A DNA stretch of 64,000 nucleotides. Origin: Pseudomonas sp. S06B 330 (GTDB lineage Bacteria; Pseudomonadota; Gammaproteobacteria; Pseudomonadales; Pseudomonadaceae). Position numbers and translations under genes: made by a program. Below, piece by piece: positions 34,958-45,152 of the stretch. Positions within the stretch are counted from its first letter, which is position 1. The number at the start of each line of letters is the position of its first letter. The stretch is taken from the NCBI RefSeq assembly GCF_002845275.2, contig NZ_CP088149.1:3158501-3222500 (forward strand), given 5' to 3'. The notes under the pieces were generated by a model. That model worked only from the letters and a program-made list of their open reading frames with translations, made no database searches and had not been told where the DNA came from.

Positions 34958-36781
34958 TTAGGGCCTCACAGCAGTAGGCACGGCGGCGATCGGCTGCTCG
35001 TCGCTGACCTCAATCGTGCGATTGAGGTTGCGGATCTGCATGCTGGTTTCAGTGCCCGACGGGAACTCCATGTCCGACGGGCTCTGGTATGGCAGGTTGC
35101 GCACAATGCGCGGAGTGATCGACAGCACCAGTTCCGATTGGCTCTTGTCGTTGCGGTTGCTGCCAAACAGTCGTCCCAACCCGGGAATGTCGCCCAGCAA
35201 CGGAATCTTGTTGCCGCTGGCACCGTCGTCGTTGCGCACCAGCCCCGCCAGCACTTGGGTTTCACCGTCATGCAGGCGCAGGCTGGTCTGGGCGTTGCGG
35301 GTGTCGACCTGGACCGGAATGGTGCCTTGACGGGTCGGTTCCAGTGGCTTGGCGTTACTGACCTCCAGCGATACCTTGATCGCCACTTCGTTGTTCAAGT
35401 GCACAATCGGGGTCACTTCAAGCTTAAGGCCGACGTCCAGGTAAGTAATGCTTTCGGTGATCACCGGTCCCTGGGTAGACGGCACCGACGTAGCGCTGAC
35501 GATCGGCACCCGTTGGCCGATATGGATGCGTGCCTGCTCGCGGTTGCTGACGCGAATCACCGGGCTTGCCAAGGTATTGATGTCGTTGTCCTGGGCGTTG
35601 ATCTTGGCCTGCGGCGACGGCGAAATGGTGATGCGCGACGAGTCGATGCCACGCAGTTGATCGAGGGTGCTTACGGCTTTGCCATCTTCATTGAGCACCC
35701 CGAAGGTATTGGGCCACTGCAGGCCGAGCTCGAGGATTCGCGAACGCGCGACCTCCATCACCTCGACTTCCAGCACCACTTCAGGATTGGACTGGTCCTG
35801 CGACTGCAGCAGTTTTTCAGCCATGCGCACCGCATCGGGGGTATCGCGCATGGTCAAGGTGTTGAGGCGTTCATCGACGAACACATCTCGGGTCTTGAGC
35901 ATGGTCTTGACCAGGTTCAGCGCGGTGTTGGAGTCGATGCTGGTCAGGTAAAAGGTGCGCATGACCAATTCCTGATAGTCCTTGGTCTTTTGCGGCGAGT
36001 CCGGGTAGATCAGCAGGGTGTTGTCGTTCACCACTTTCTGGTGCAACTGGTTCTGTTCCAGCAGCAGCGCCACGGCATCTTCAATGCGCACGTCCTTGAC
36101 GAAGATGGTCGCCTTCATGTCCGGACGCAGGTCCTTGTCGAAGATGAAATTGAGCCCGGCCACCTGCGACAGCACCTCAAAGATGGTTTTCAGGTTGGCA
36201 TCGCGAAACTCCAGGGTCACCGGCCGTTCCATTTTCGTGCGCAGTTGCGGGTTAGGCTGGGCGGTGCGGCTCTGCACCAGTTCGATGTCACTGCGCAGGG
36301 TCAGGCCTTGAGCGTTCTGCGGGTCGAGCTGGAGCACTTCACGCATGTGTCGCTCGGCACCGAACAGGTCACCGCGACGCAGCGCTGCCTGGCCGAGGGT
36401 GATGCGCTCGTCGAGGTTGTGGATCTGTTCAAGCTGGCGCACCGCCTCCTGGGCCCGGCGGTTGTTCGGCTCCAGGGTCAGCACCCGGCCGTAGCCCATG
36501 CTTGCACCCGCGAAGTCGTGGCGGCTGCGGTCGCTATCAGCCTGGCTCAGTAAGGCCTCCACCGCCTGTCGACGGCCCTGGATCACGGCGATGTTCAGCT
36601 CGGTGTCGCGCGGATTTTCCTTGAGTGATTCCTCGAGCAAGGCGATGCCCGCTTCGTACTGCCCTTCGGCGATCAGCGCCTGGCCGTCCTTGCGTACGCC
36701 ACTGGTACCGCAGCCGGCCAGGGCTACACACAGTGCCAGCATCAGGTACGGCGCCTTGTTGCAGTGCCTGGACGAAATCAT
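34958..36781 (-). CDS. Lipoprotein secretin with N-terminal TPR region (GspD/MshL-like)
   Basis: The 607-residue protein has a lipoprotein signal (lipobox LAGC, Cys near residue 24). Tetratricopeptide-like repeats follow from about 30 to 155 (AEGQYEAGIALLEESLKENP). A secretin N-domain comes next (VTLEFRDANLKTIFEVLSQV), then a second N-domain, and a C-terminal secretin domain with TYLDVGLKLEVTPIVH and GDIPGLGRLFGS. It forms the outer-membrane gate. The TPR-plus-secretin plan is closer to MshL and related type IV pilus/T2SS hybrids than to classical GspD. It overlaps the upstream GspC-like gene by four bases. Confidence 0.9.
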   Translation of the reverse strand: MISSRHCNKAPYLMLALCVALAGCGTSGVRKDGQALIAEGQYEAGIALLEESLKENPRDTELNIAVIQGRRQAVEALLSQADSDRSRHDFAGASMGYGRVLTLEPNNRRAQEAVRQLEQIHNLDERITLGQAALRRGDLFGAERHMREVLQLDPQNAQGLTLRSDIELVQSRTAQPNPQLRTKMERPVTLEFRDANLKTIFEVLSQVAGLNFIFDKDLRPDMKATIFVKDVRIEDAVALLLEQNQLHQKVVNDNTLLIYPDSPQKTKDYQELVMRTFYLTSIDSNTALNLVKTMLKTRDVFVDERLNTLTMRDTPDAVRMAEKLLQSQDQSNPEVVLEVEVMEVARSRILELGLQWPNTFGVLNEDGKAVSTLDQLRGIDSSRITISPSPQAKINAQDNDINTLASPVIRVSNREQARIHIGQRVPIVSATSVPSTQGPVITESITYLDVGLKLEVTPIVHLNNEVAIKVSLEVSNAKPLEPTRQGTIPVQVDTRNAQTSLRLHDGETQVLAGLVRNDDGASGNKIPLLGDIPGLGRLFGSNRNDKSQSELVLSITPRIVRNLPYQSPSDMEFPSGTETSMQIRNLNRTIEVSDEQPIAAVPTAVRP

Positions 36782-37281
36782 GGTGCGCTCCCTACAGACA
36801 AAGTCTGGGACAGGTGCAACGGCAGGTAGACCAGGCTCAACTCCGTGGCGGAGATTTGCTCGATCCGGTAGAGGTCATCAATCACATCGCCGCGACGTAC
36901 GACGTAAAGCTTTTCACCACTTTGCAAAAACACCTGCTGATCGTCGCGATCGTGCAGGCGACCGACAAATTGGAACGGCAACGCCGGTGCAGTGGGCGCC
37001 GAGGCCACTGGCGCTACAACAGCCGGTTGCTCCGTGACCGTGGCCATCTGTGCGGCCGGTTTCCAGCTTTTGCTCGGGAACAGGTCGCGCAGCTTGAGCA
37101 CGGCTGGCTTGGCAGCCTGCGCGCCCACTTCGTTGGCAGCGACCGTGGCTTTGTCGGCGGCGGCAATCACTGCCTCGCTGTCAGCGGCCGAGTCCGCGAA
37201 GAAGTAGCCCGGCGCCCACGCCAGCACGGCAGCGGATCCGAGAAAGGCCAGCCAGGCCAGGCGGCGTTGAGTGTTCATCAT
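36778..37281 (-). CDS. GspC/MshK-like inner-membrane coupling protein
   Basis: The 167-residue protein has one N-terminal membrane helix (LAWLAFLGSAAVLAWAPGYF), an Ala/Val-rich linker, and a C-terminal homology-region-like domain (LPFQFVGRLHDRDDQQVFLQ, then GDVIDDLYRIEQIS). In T2SS and MSHA systems such proteins link the inner-membrane platform to the secretin. It overlaps both neighbours by four bases. The family name is by layout and weak similarity. Confidence 0.75.
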   Translation of the reverse strand: MMNTQRRLAWLAFLGSAAVLAWAPGYFFADSAADSEAVIAAADKATVAANEVGAQAAKPAVLKLRDLFPSKSWKPAAQMATVTEQPAVVAPVASAPTAPALPFQFVGRLHDRDDQQVFLQSGEKLYVVRRGDVIDDLYRIEQISATELSLVYLPLHLSQTLSVGSAP

Positions 37282-37826
37282 GACCTCGACAGATAAAGGG
37301 TCATACGTAGGCGACCGGTCAGCTCGCTGTCCCCGATCTTCTTGCGCTGCAGGTCGACGTCTTCCAGCACCAGGGCCGGCAACTGACCGAGCAAGGCGTG
37401 AACGAAGCGGCGGATCTGCGGGTAGCTGCCACGCACCGGCAAGAGGATCTGATAGCGCGCCAGCTGGGTCTTCGGGTCGACCCCCAGGGCATACTCACCG
37501 CGAGCCAGGCTGATGCGTTCGGCCTTGGCCAAGCTGTAGATACGGTCGATGACCACGGTGGCCTGCGGCTGGGCCGGCAGTTGTTTGTGAAAGTCTTCCA
37601 GTTCACGCTGGGGCACCTGCGGCAGTTTCAGGTCGCCACGTTTGAGTTGCTGCAACTGCGCCAGCGCCTGCTCGCTGCGAAGGTGCTGCTGTTGCACCTG
37701 CTGCCAGTGTGGCAGTACCACTGCCGCGCCATACAGCAAGGCCAGCAACACCAAGGCAGCACCGGCCAGGCCAACCACGCCCAACTGGCGGACACGCTCA
37801 TGGACAATCAGGCTATGGATGGGCAT
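37278..37826 (-). CDS. PilO/GspM-like platform protein
   Basis: The 182-residue bitopic protein has a membrane helix (LGVVGLAGAALVLLALLYGA) followed by a coiled coil (QQVQQQHLRSEQALAQLQQL) and a ferredoxin-like periplasmic domain, as in PilO, MshJ and GspM. It should pair with the PilN-like protein encoded upstream. The ATG at 37826 has a GGGAG site and overlaps the upstream gene by 14 bases; open frame further upstream is out of keeping with the family. Confidence 0.8.
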   Translation of the reverse strand: MPIHSLIVHERVRQLGVVGLAGAALVLLALLYGAAVVLPHWQQVQQQHLRSEQALAQLQQLKRGDLKLPQVPQRELEDFHKQLPAQPQATVVIDRIYSLAKAERISLARGEYALGVDPKTQLARYQILLPVRGSYPQIRRFVHALLGQLPALVLEDVDLQRKKIGDSELTGRLRMTLYLSRS

Positions 37827-38355
37827 TGCCGATCTCCCAGGTCGCCGACAGGTTGAACTGCACCGGATGCTCGGCTTGCTTGGCCATGATTTCGTGGTTG
37901 AGCAATGACACATCGCGCAACTCACCACTGGCTTCCAGGCGCTTGTGGAAACTCAGCATGGCTTCCAGGTCGCGGGCCTCGGCGCTGATGCGAACCTGGC
38001 CCTTACGTGCATCGGGGGTCAGGGTCAGCAGCGCGACGTCGTCCTGGGGCAGTGCTTCGAGCATGTCGAACAGACGCTCCCACGGCCGCTGCAGTTGCTG
38101 CGAGACGCTGCGCATCTGTGCCAGCTTCTCGGTTTGCTCGCGGCTCTGCGCCGAGGTCAGCGACGCGCTATGCTCAGGGCGTTTGCCCAACTGCCGCTCG
38201 AACGATTCCAGTTGCTGATCAAGTGCTGCCTGCTGCTGCTCGAAACTTTGGCTAACGATAATCGCCCCTGCCAACAGGCTGGCGCCGAGCGCCAACAACA
38301 CCCAGGCCGCAACGGCTGTGCGCCGTGGCTGAAAGTCCAGCTCCAGGCGGCGCAT
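37813..38355 (-). CDS. PilN-like platform protein
   Basis: The 180-residue protein starts MRRLELDFQP, has a membrane helix near residues 17-35 and a long coiled coil (SFEQQQAALDQQLESFERQL), then a PilN-type periplasmic fold (WERLFDMLEALPQDDVALL). It resembles PilN and MshI-associated proteins that join the cytoplasmic PilM-like protein to the periplasmic platform. It begins one base after the stop of the PilM-like gene. Confidence 0.82.
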   Translation of the reverse strand: MRRLELDFQPRRTAVAAWVLLALGASLLAGAIIVSQSFEQQQAALDQQLESFERQLGKRPEHSASLTSAQSREQTEKLAQMRSVSQQLQRPWERLFDMLEALPQDDVALLTLTPDARKGQVRISAEARDLEAMLSFHKRLEASGELRDVSLLNHEIMAKQAEHPVQFNLSATWEIGNAHP

Positions 38356-38356
38356 T

Positions 38357-39125
38357 TCAGGCCACCGCCCGGGTCATGCGGCACAGCACGTCAGCGGCTT
38401 CACCGTCCAGTTCGCACAAGTGCACGCCATCGATGAGCGGAGGCTGCTCCAGCCGACCCGGCGCGTGAAGGAACACCGCCAGCGTACGTTCGTGGCTATT
38501 GAGTTCGCACTGGCGGGCAATCAGAGCTTGCAGAGCAGCGTCACTGTCACCACTGCCCTGCGCGCTGACCTGGCGCCAGACACCGTTCTGCGCCAGCAGG
38601 CAAACAGTGCGTTGTGGCTCGGCGAGGACGAAAAGGAAGTCGCTTTGCCCCAGTTGCTCGGCAAAGCGGTTATAGGCGGCCATCAAGTAAGGGCGCACCG
38701 AGCGCAGGCGTAAACCGAGGTCGCGGCAGTGCTCATGCAGCCGCTGCAGCAGTGCTTCCGGCACGGCAGTGGCAATCCGTGCAGCGCCGGCGGCCTCGGG
38801 CGAGACCACCAGGCGCCAGCCGTCCAGGCTCTGGCCATAGTGGGCTTCAAAGCAGGCCCGAGCATAGTGGTGCAGCTCATCGGGACGGCTGATCGCCGCG
38901 CTCCAGGGCACCAGGCAGAAGCGGCAGTAATGCGCTGACAGCACCAGTTGCAGGTCGGCGCCCTTGCAGCGCTGTTCAGCCAGCAGGCTGTGCAGCGTGT
39001 CCAGGGCCAGACTCGCGGCCTGGCTGCGCTCGGCAATAAAGCCCAGGCTGCCCAGCCAGTGTTGTTGCTGTCCTTGGCGCTGGCAAACACCAACACCCTG
39101 GGCGCCGAGCACGGCGATAAAACGA

Positions 39126-39145
<20 letters not shown>
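38357..39145 (-). CDS. PilM/GspL-like cytoplasmic actin-fold protein
   Basis: The 262-residue soluble protein resembles the actin-like cytoplasmic domain of MshI, PilM and GspL. It has a beta-hairpin start (LSPDRFIAVLGAQGVGVCQR), LDTLHSLLAEQRCKGADLQL and a late LAEPQRTVCLLAQNGVW strand. It would couple the ATPase to the PilN/PilO-like platform. I place the start at a GTG at 39145 because GGAGGAGATC lies four bases upstream; an ATG at 39175 would lack a ribosome binding site. It overlaps the end of the ATPase gene by 20 bases. Confidence 0.78.
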
Positions 39146-40829
<1,684 letters not shown>

Positions 40830-40882
40830 GACTTGCTCTCCAGCGCGGGGCGCGGCAAGCCATGGTCAGGTCTGCTCGCGCG

Positions 40883-41416
40883 TTATTCCCCGGTGAGCAG
40901 TTGGTCGTCGTCCGGTTCCGGCGGCCTCGCGCCATTACGGCGGCGATCTGCCAAAACCCAACTACCGTCGAACAACTGCAGGGGAAAATTCTCACTCCTG
41001 CTCTGGCGCCGTTCGACGAACCCTGTGTCCGTGTGGCCCTGGCTCCTGGCTTCGCGCTTGATGCCCATCAGGTCGTTGACTGCACGGGCCAGTTCCGCCA
41101 GCGGAAAAGGCTTGAACAGGATATGACTGACACCCAGTTGACTGGCCCGCTCACGGACCTCAGCGGTCGGATGGGCAGTGATCAGCACGAAATGACAGTT
41201 CCTGCTCTTGCGTACAGCTTCCAGTACCTGAAACCCCTCCATGTCGGGCAAGCGGAAATCGAGCACTATCACGTCAGGTCGGGTGCGCTCGGCTTTACCG
41301 ATGGCACTCTCGCCGTCGTAGGCAACATGGACATCCAGGCCTTGCTGCCCCAGATAATCCTGGATATTGCCCGCAAGGGTCTGTTCGTCATCGACTACCA
41401 ATACTGTGTTAACCAA
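40883..41416 (-). CDS. Receiver-domain response regulator with a short C-terminal tail
   Basis: The 177-residue protein has a complete receiver domain (residues 1-120): acidic pair in VLVVDDEQTLAG, phospho-acceptor Asp near residue 52 in VIVLDFRLPDMEGFQV, conserved Thr in VLITAHPT and Lys in ILFKPFPLAE. The remaining 55 residues are basic and Arg/Asp-rich and contain no recognisable DNA-binding or enzymatic domain. It heads the secretion operon, just behind a sigma-54-type promoter, so it may tune machine activity or act in a phosphorelay. A cognate kinase is not in the window. Confidence 0.9.
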   Translation of the reverse strand: MVNTVLVVDDEQTLAGNIQDYLGQQGLDVHVAYDGESAIGKAERTRPDVIVLDFRLPDMEGFQVLEAVRKSRNCHFVLITAHPTAEVRERASQLGVSHILFKPFPLAELARAVNDLMGIKREARSQGHTDTGFVERRQSRSENFPLQLFDGSWVLADRRRNGARPPEPDDDQLLTGE

Positions 41417-41483
41417 GGTCGACTCCCTGAAGCATCACAGGCCCGGTTTCCCGGTCTGACGAAGTGCGACCTTGTAGAGGCTT

Positions 41484-41499
41484 ACGCATGCTTCGTGCC
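41484..41499 (-). promoter_or_regulatory. Putative sigma-54 promoter of the response regulator / secretion / csgEFG operon
   Basis: On the minus strand TGGCACGAAGCATGCG has an intact TGGCAC -24 element and GC exactly 12 bases from the GG. The -12 half is ATGCG rather than TTGCW. It ends about 67 bases upstream of the response regulator start. The paired CCCC...GGGG palindromes lie 75-150 bases further upstream, where an enhancer-binding protein would sit. Confidence 0.7.
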
Positions 41500-41575
41500 A
41501 GACCGGAGGCGGCGCTTTTCACTGTGCTATGTCGTTGATTCTTTAAGAGTAGACGCAAACGGGCCATCCCCCCTT

Positions 41576-41633
41576 CCCCAATCCCGGGGACCGGCTGGCG
41601 TTTTGCCCCTACTGATGTCCCCAACATTGGGGG
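41576..41633. promoter_or_regulatory. Pair of CCCC-N6-GGGG palindromes upstream of the secretion operon
   Basis: CCCCAATCCCGGGG (41576-41589) and CCCCAACATTGGGGG (41619-41633) lie between the end of the mnxG operon and the sigma-54 promoter at 41484-41499. Related motifs occur at 53160-53175 upstream of mnxG and at 53821-53835 next to the transglycosylase gene. I infer binding sites for a shared activator. Confidence 0.55.
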
Positions 41634-41645
41634 TCAGATGAGTTG

Positions 41646-42290
41646 TCAGTCAAGTCGTTGCACCTGCCCGGCGTCACGCAGACGCTGTAGCAAGGCGTGG
41701 CGCGCCTGCGCCTGGTGCTGATCGACCAGCAAACGTTTTGCCAAACTCAATCCCTGCTCAGGTTCGACTGGGCCAGTGCCGGTTTGGTTCTCTGCCTGCT
41801 GCAAAGATTCCTGATTGGCCACATAGAATGCGCGGACCTGGTCCGGGCTCGGCTCCGGGACCTGAGAGGCCTGCATGAACACCTGCTGCGCGGCCAATTC
41901 ATGACGGGTGTAGTCGGCAAAGCTGTTGGCATCAAACCCGGCATCGGCCAGACGCTGCTCAAAGGGCTTTGCTGTGCCCATCGCCTGACGTAGCTGGTCT
42001 ATCTGCTCATCCACCTGACGATCACTGACCTTGATTCCTTGACGCTGTGCCTCCTGCCAAAGCAACTCTTTATCGATCAGGTCATTGAGCGCCTGCTCGC
42101 GCAGACGCTTGTACACGCTGGGGTTGCGAATACTGGTCAAGGCCCTGCTCTGTGCCTGCAAGTAGTCGGCGAAGTAACGTTCCAGACGCAGCTGGCTAAT
42201 GGGCACACCATTGACCCTGGCCGCAGCTGGGCCTTCTTGCGCCTGTAGCGGCAGGGCCAACAGGCACAGCAACAGACAGAGCAGCTTCAT
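41646..42290 (-). CDS. SurA-N-like periplasmic foldase without PPIase domain
   Basis: The 214-residue protein has a signal peptide (LLCLLALPLQA) and a SurA N-terminal-type helical domain: AARVNGVPISQLRLERYFA, QALNDLIDKELLWQEAQRQG and QVDEQIDQLRQAMG. The parvulin isomerase domain that follows in SurA and PpiD is missing; the chain ends about 60 residues after the helical domain. It is probably a dedicated chaperone for a product of the same operon (MnxG or the partner proteins), which is inference from position. It overlaps the upstream gene by four bases. Confidence 0.82.
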   Translation of the reverse strand: MKLLCLLLCLLALPLQAQEGPAAARVNGVPISQLRLERYFADYLQAQSRALTSIRNPSVYKRLREQALNDLIDKELLWQEAQRQGIKVSDRQVDEQIDQLRQAMGTAKPFEQRLADAGFDANSFADYTRHELAAQQVFMQASQVPEPSPDQVRAFYVANQESLQQAENQTGTGPVEPEQGLSLAKRLLVDQHQAQARHALLQRLRDAGQVQRLD

Positions 42291-43822
42291 GGCGTGGTCA
42301 CCTCAGTGACAGGACGATAGGCCGCCACCGGATAGAACACCGGGCCGGGCATTTCCAGGGTGACGACATGAGCGCCAGCCAAGCCCTGACGGCGCCCCGG
42401 TCCAAAACTCAACGGCGGCGTCAAGCCGGTCTGCACATCGTGCAGGCCCTCCAGTGCCTGGATCAGTTTTTCACGGCTGGCATCCCGTCCGGCACGCTTG
42501 AGGGCATCGCCAAGCAACTGCACTGCACACCAGGTGCTGACCTGCAATACTCCCTGGCGACCGTCCAGGCCTTGGCGTACTCGCATCTCCATTAGTGCCT
42601 GGCGCCCGCTAGGTGTCCAGTCCCCTGGGACAAAGGGATAAGCCAGATAGACCCGCCGCGACCAGGCTTCAGGCACTCGCGGCAACTGGCTGGAGACCTG
42701 GTTGGCGCTGGCAAACAAGTAAGGAGTGCGACCGCTCTGCTGCAGCTGGGTGGTCAACTGGCCGAAGTCGTCGGCCTGACCGAGAAAGAAAATGGCCTGG
42801 CCCTCTGGCGCTTGGTCAGTCAGGGCTTGAACCTTGACCTCGCGCCAACCGCGTTGTTGCAGTTGCTGCTCAAGGTGCTGGGCCATGGAGGCTTGGGCGG
42901 GATCGGCATACACAATCCGCGTACCGACCTGTTGTTGTGCCAACGTGGCCTGGGCGTAGTCAGCCAGACTCAAGAGTTGCTCATCCAGCCCCGGCAAAGG
43001 GTCAAAGATCTGCACACTGCTGGTCAAGGCCGGTGCACTGCCGATCAAAGGCACCCGCGCTTGCTCCAGGCGGCTCGCCAGCACCGGCTCCAGCGCGGGT
43101 GCCAGCGGCGAAATCAAGGCGAACACCTGTTCGTGTTCCAGCAACTGTGCGAGGGCTTGTTCGGCACTCGCTTGATCGGGCCCAGGATCGACGTTGATCA
43201 ACTGCAGCCTGCGCCCATGAATGCCGCCTTGTTGGTTGAGTTGCTCGATGCGGTCGTTGAGCACCGCTGCCACCACCCGTGCCGACGCCGCCAGCGCACC
43301 CTCGCCAGGCAGTAAAGTGCCCAAGCGCAATGTCTGCTCCTCTATCCCTGGATCACGGTCATCGGCCAAGCGCCTAAGATAGGCAGTGAGGTTACGCTGG
43401 TCAGCCATGCTCAGGACAAAGCGTGGCATCGCCGGGTCCAGGTGATTGCCCGCCGGGTCCCGGCCCTCCTGAATCGCTCGCGCCAGGCTCGCCTCGGTGT
43501 AAGCCGGATAGGCCCGGCCATTGACACTACGCTGCCCCTGGCCGAGGGCCAGGCGTTGCCAGCTCAGCGGCGGCGGACGCACACCACCCTCGGCCCGCCC
43601 CAGGCCATCGGCGCCATGGCAACTGCCACAGGGCACGACACTGGCCGGCACCAGCATATCGGCAGCACCGACCCGCGCCGACACTTGAGCATCGCTGCTC
43701 GACACACCCTCGCGGTACAAGCGCTTGCCTGCCAGTTCTGCCGGGCTCAGGTCCAAGGCCAGGCTTACGTTGCTGGCGACGAGCATCAGCAACACGGCCA
43801 GGGTGCGCGCCGTCGTGGTCAT
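42287..43822 (-). CDS. Cytochrome c fused to a periplasmic branched-chain-type binding protein
   Basis: The 511-residue exported protein joins two modules. After the signal peptide comes a class I cytochrome c domain with heme site VPCGSCHGADG (first Cys near residue 65) and a likely axial Met in HLDPAMPRF. From about residue 160 a type I periplasmic-binding fold follows (LRLGTLLPGEGALAASARVV, QQGGIHGRRLQLINVD, FALISPLAPALEPV), as in Leu/Ile/Val-binding proteins. The fusion could sense or bind a ligand and pass electrons. A TTG at 43831 overlaps the SCO gene stop; I prefer the ATG at 43822. The role in the oxidase operon is unknown. Confidence 0.87.
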   Translation of the reverse strand: MTTTARTLAVLLMLVASNVSLALDLSPAELAGKRLYREGVSSSDAQVSARVGAADMLVPASVVPCGSCHGADGLGRAEGGVRPPPLSWQRLALGQGQRSVNGRAYPAYTEASLARAIQEGRDPAGNHLDPAMPRFVLSMADQRNLTAYLRRLADDRDPGIEEQTLRLGTLLPGEGALAASARVVAAVLNDRIEQLNQQGGIHGRRLQLINVDPGPDQASAEQALAQLLEHEQVFALISPLAPALEPVLASRLEQARVPLIGSAPALTSSVQIFDPLPGLDEQLLSLADYAQATLAQQQVGTRIVYADPAQASMAQHLEQQLQQRGWREVKVQALTDQAPEGQAIFFLGQADDFGQLTTQLQQSGRTPYLFASANQVSSQLPRVPEAWSRRVYLAYPFVPGDWTPSGRQALMEMRVRQGLDGRQGVLQVSTWCAVQLLGDALKRAGRDASREKLIQALEGLHDVQTGLTPPLSFGPGRRQGLAGAHVVTLEMPGPVFYPVAAYRPVTEVTTP

Positions 43823-43827
43823 GATCT

Positions 43828-44490
43828 TCAACGTCCGGCCAGGGGTTGCGAAAGCAATTGCAGGCGCTGGGCGATCGCCATCGGCGGCGCATCAGGGCGG
43901 ATCTTGCTCCAGCGTTTGTTGGCGACATCACCGGCGATCAGTTGGGTGGAATGTTGTTCGGGGCTGGGAATCAGGTGGCCAAGGCGCATCAGCACCAGGT
44001 CCATCTGCGCCTTGTCACCGGTCAGGAACAGCCAGTTGGGCCCGTCCACCCCCTGTTTTTGCGCAAAGGCCTTGAGCACTTGCGGCGTATCGTTGGTCGG
44101 GTCGCTGCTCAAGGAAACGAACGTCACCTTGCTGGCCGCCTCCTCGCCCATGGCTTCGCGCACCTCGCGCAGCTTGCGGGTAATCAGCGGGCAGGCATCG
44201 CTGCAGTGGGTGAAAATGACATTGAGCAACACCACACGGTCCTTGAGCACATCGCTGTAGAACCGTAACGTGCGACCGTTCTGGTCCTGCACCAGGCTGT
44301 CGGTAAAGTAAGTCTGGGCATCATGGGTGCCCGCAGTCGGCGTAACGGCACTGGGGTTGGGGCTTGGACTGCTTTGCGGGGCATGCCCTTCATGGGCAAA
44401 CGCCACCGAGCTGAGGATCCACAGGCAGGCCAGCAACGCCAGCCAGTCGACCCCGCGCATCGCCGATTTGTGTGCAGGTGCGGCGCTCAT
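43828..44490 (-). CDS. SCO1/SenC-family copper chaperone (second copy)
   Basis: The 220-residue protein has an N-terminal membrane anchor or signal (WLALLACLWILSSVAFA) and a thioredoxin-like SCO domain with the copper-binding pair in FTHCSDACPLITRKL. The conserved His that completes the site is expected in the late part; HSTQLIAGDVANKRW is the likely region. SCO proteins load or reduce copper sites of oxidases. It starts at an ATG that overlaps the stop of the first SCO gene by four bases. Confidence 0.88.
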   Translation of the reverse strand: MSAAPAHKSAMRGVDWLALLACLWILSSVAFAHEGHAPQSSPSPNPSAVTPTAGTHDAQTYFTDSLVQDQNGRTLRFYSDVLKDRVVLLNVIFTHCSDACPLITRKLREVREAMGEEAASKVTFVSLSSDPTNDTPQVLKAFAQKQGVDGPNWLFLTGDKAQMDLVLMRLGHLIPSPEQHSTQLIAGDVANKRWSKIRPDAPPMAIAQRLQLLSQPLAGR

Positions 44491-45152
44491 GGCAATACCT
44501 CTTGGGCGATAGCGGTGTGTTTGGCATGCACGCGACGAGCACTGAGGCGATCGATTTCCGTCACCAGCAACGCCGGATCGGTAAAGCCATAGAAACGCGT
44601 CCATTTGCCACTGCGGCCATCGCCTACCAGGATCAGCGGTGGATGTTCACTGAGATTGGCGCTGAAACTGCCCAAACCCTTGAGGGTTTCATTGACGGCA
44701 TAGGGGGTGCCGGTCAGCCAGCTCCAGCCCGGCCCCACCTGGAAGGCTTTGGCATAATCTTGCAGGCGTTTGGAATCATCGCGCTGTGGGTCGACGCTGA
44801 TCGACACCAACTGGACTTCGTCGCCGACCCGCCCACCCAATTGCTTTTGCACCTTGGCCATGATCGACGACACCACTGGGCACACTGTGGTACAGCTGGT
44901 GTAGATAAAGCCCATGACCACCAGGCGATCGCCCACCAGGTCCTTCTCCAGGCGTACCGGCATGCCGTTCTGGTCGAGCAATTGCACGTCGGCGAAACGC
45001 ACGGAGGCCTTTTCGTGGTGAGCGGCAGGTGGAGCATGTCCACTGTGGTCACCCTGGGCGCTGTGATCCACACCACCATGCGCCTGGGCAAAACCACAAC
45101 TGGCGGCTAACAGGCAGAGGCTGAACAGTCTGCAGCGATCAAGCCTTTTCAT
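44487..45152 (-). CDS. SCO1/SenC-family copper chaperone (first copy)
   Basis: The 221-residue protein has a signal peptide, a His-rich mature start (AHGGVDHSAQGDHSGHAPPA, then AHHEK) and a SCO domain with the Cys pair in FIYTSCTTVCPVVSSIM and the His in SANLSEHPPLILV. The His-rich segment may hold copper before transfer. It lies between the propeller gene and the second SCO gene, overlapping both by four bases. I infer that it supplies copper to MnxG. Confidence 0.9.
   Translation of the reverse strand: MKRLDRCRLFSLCLLAASCGFAQAHGGVDHSAQGDHSGHAPPAAHHEKASVRFADVQLLDQNGMPVRLEKDLVGDRLVVMGFIYTSCTTVCPVVSSIMAKVQKQLGGRVGDEVQLVSISVDPQRDDSKRLQDYAKAFQVGPGWSWLTGTPYAVNETLKGLGSFSANLSEHPPLILVGDGRSGKWTRFYGFTDPALLVTEIDRLSARRVHAKHTAIAQEVLP

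Noticed and set aside
34568..36553. 661-codon plus-strand open frame
   Set aside because: It is antisense to the secretin gene and its His/Gln/Arg-rich translation is the usual shadow of a GC-rich gene.
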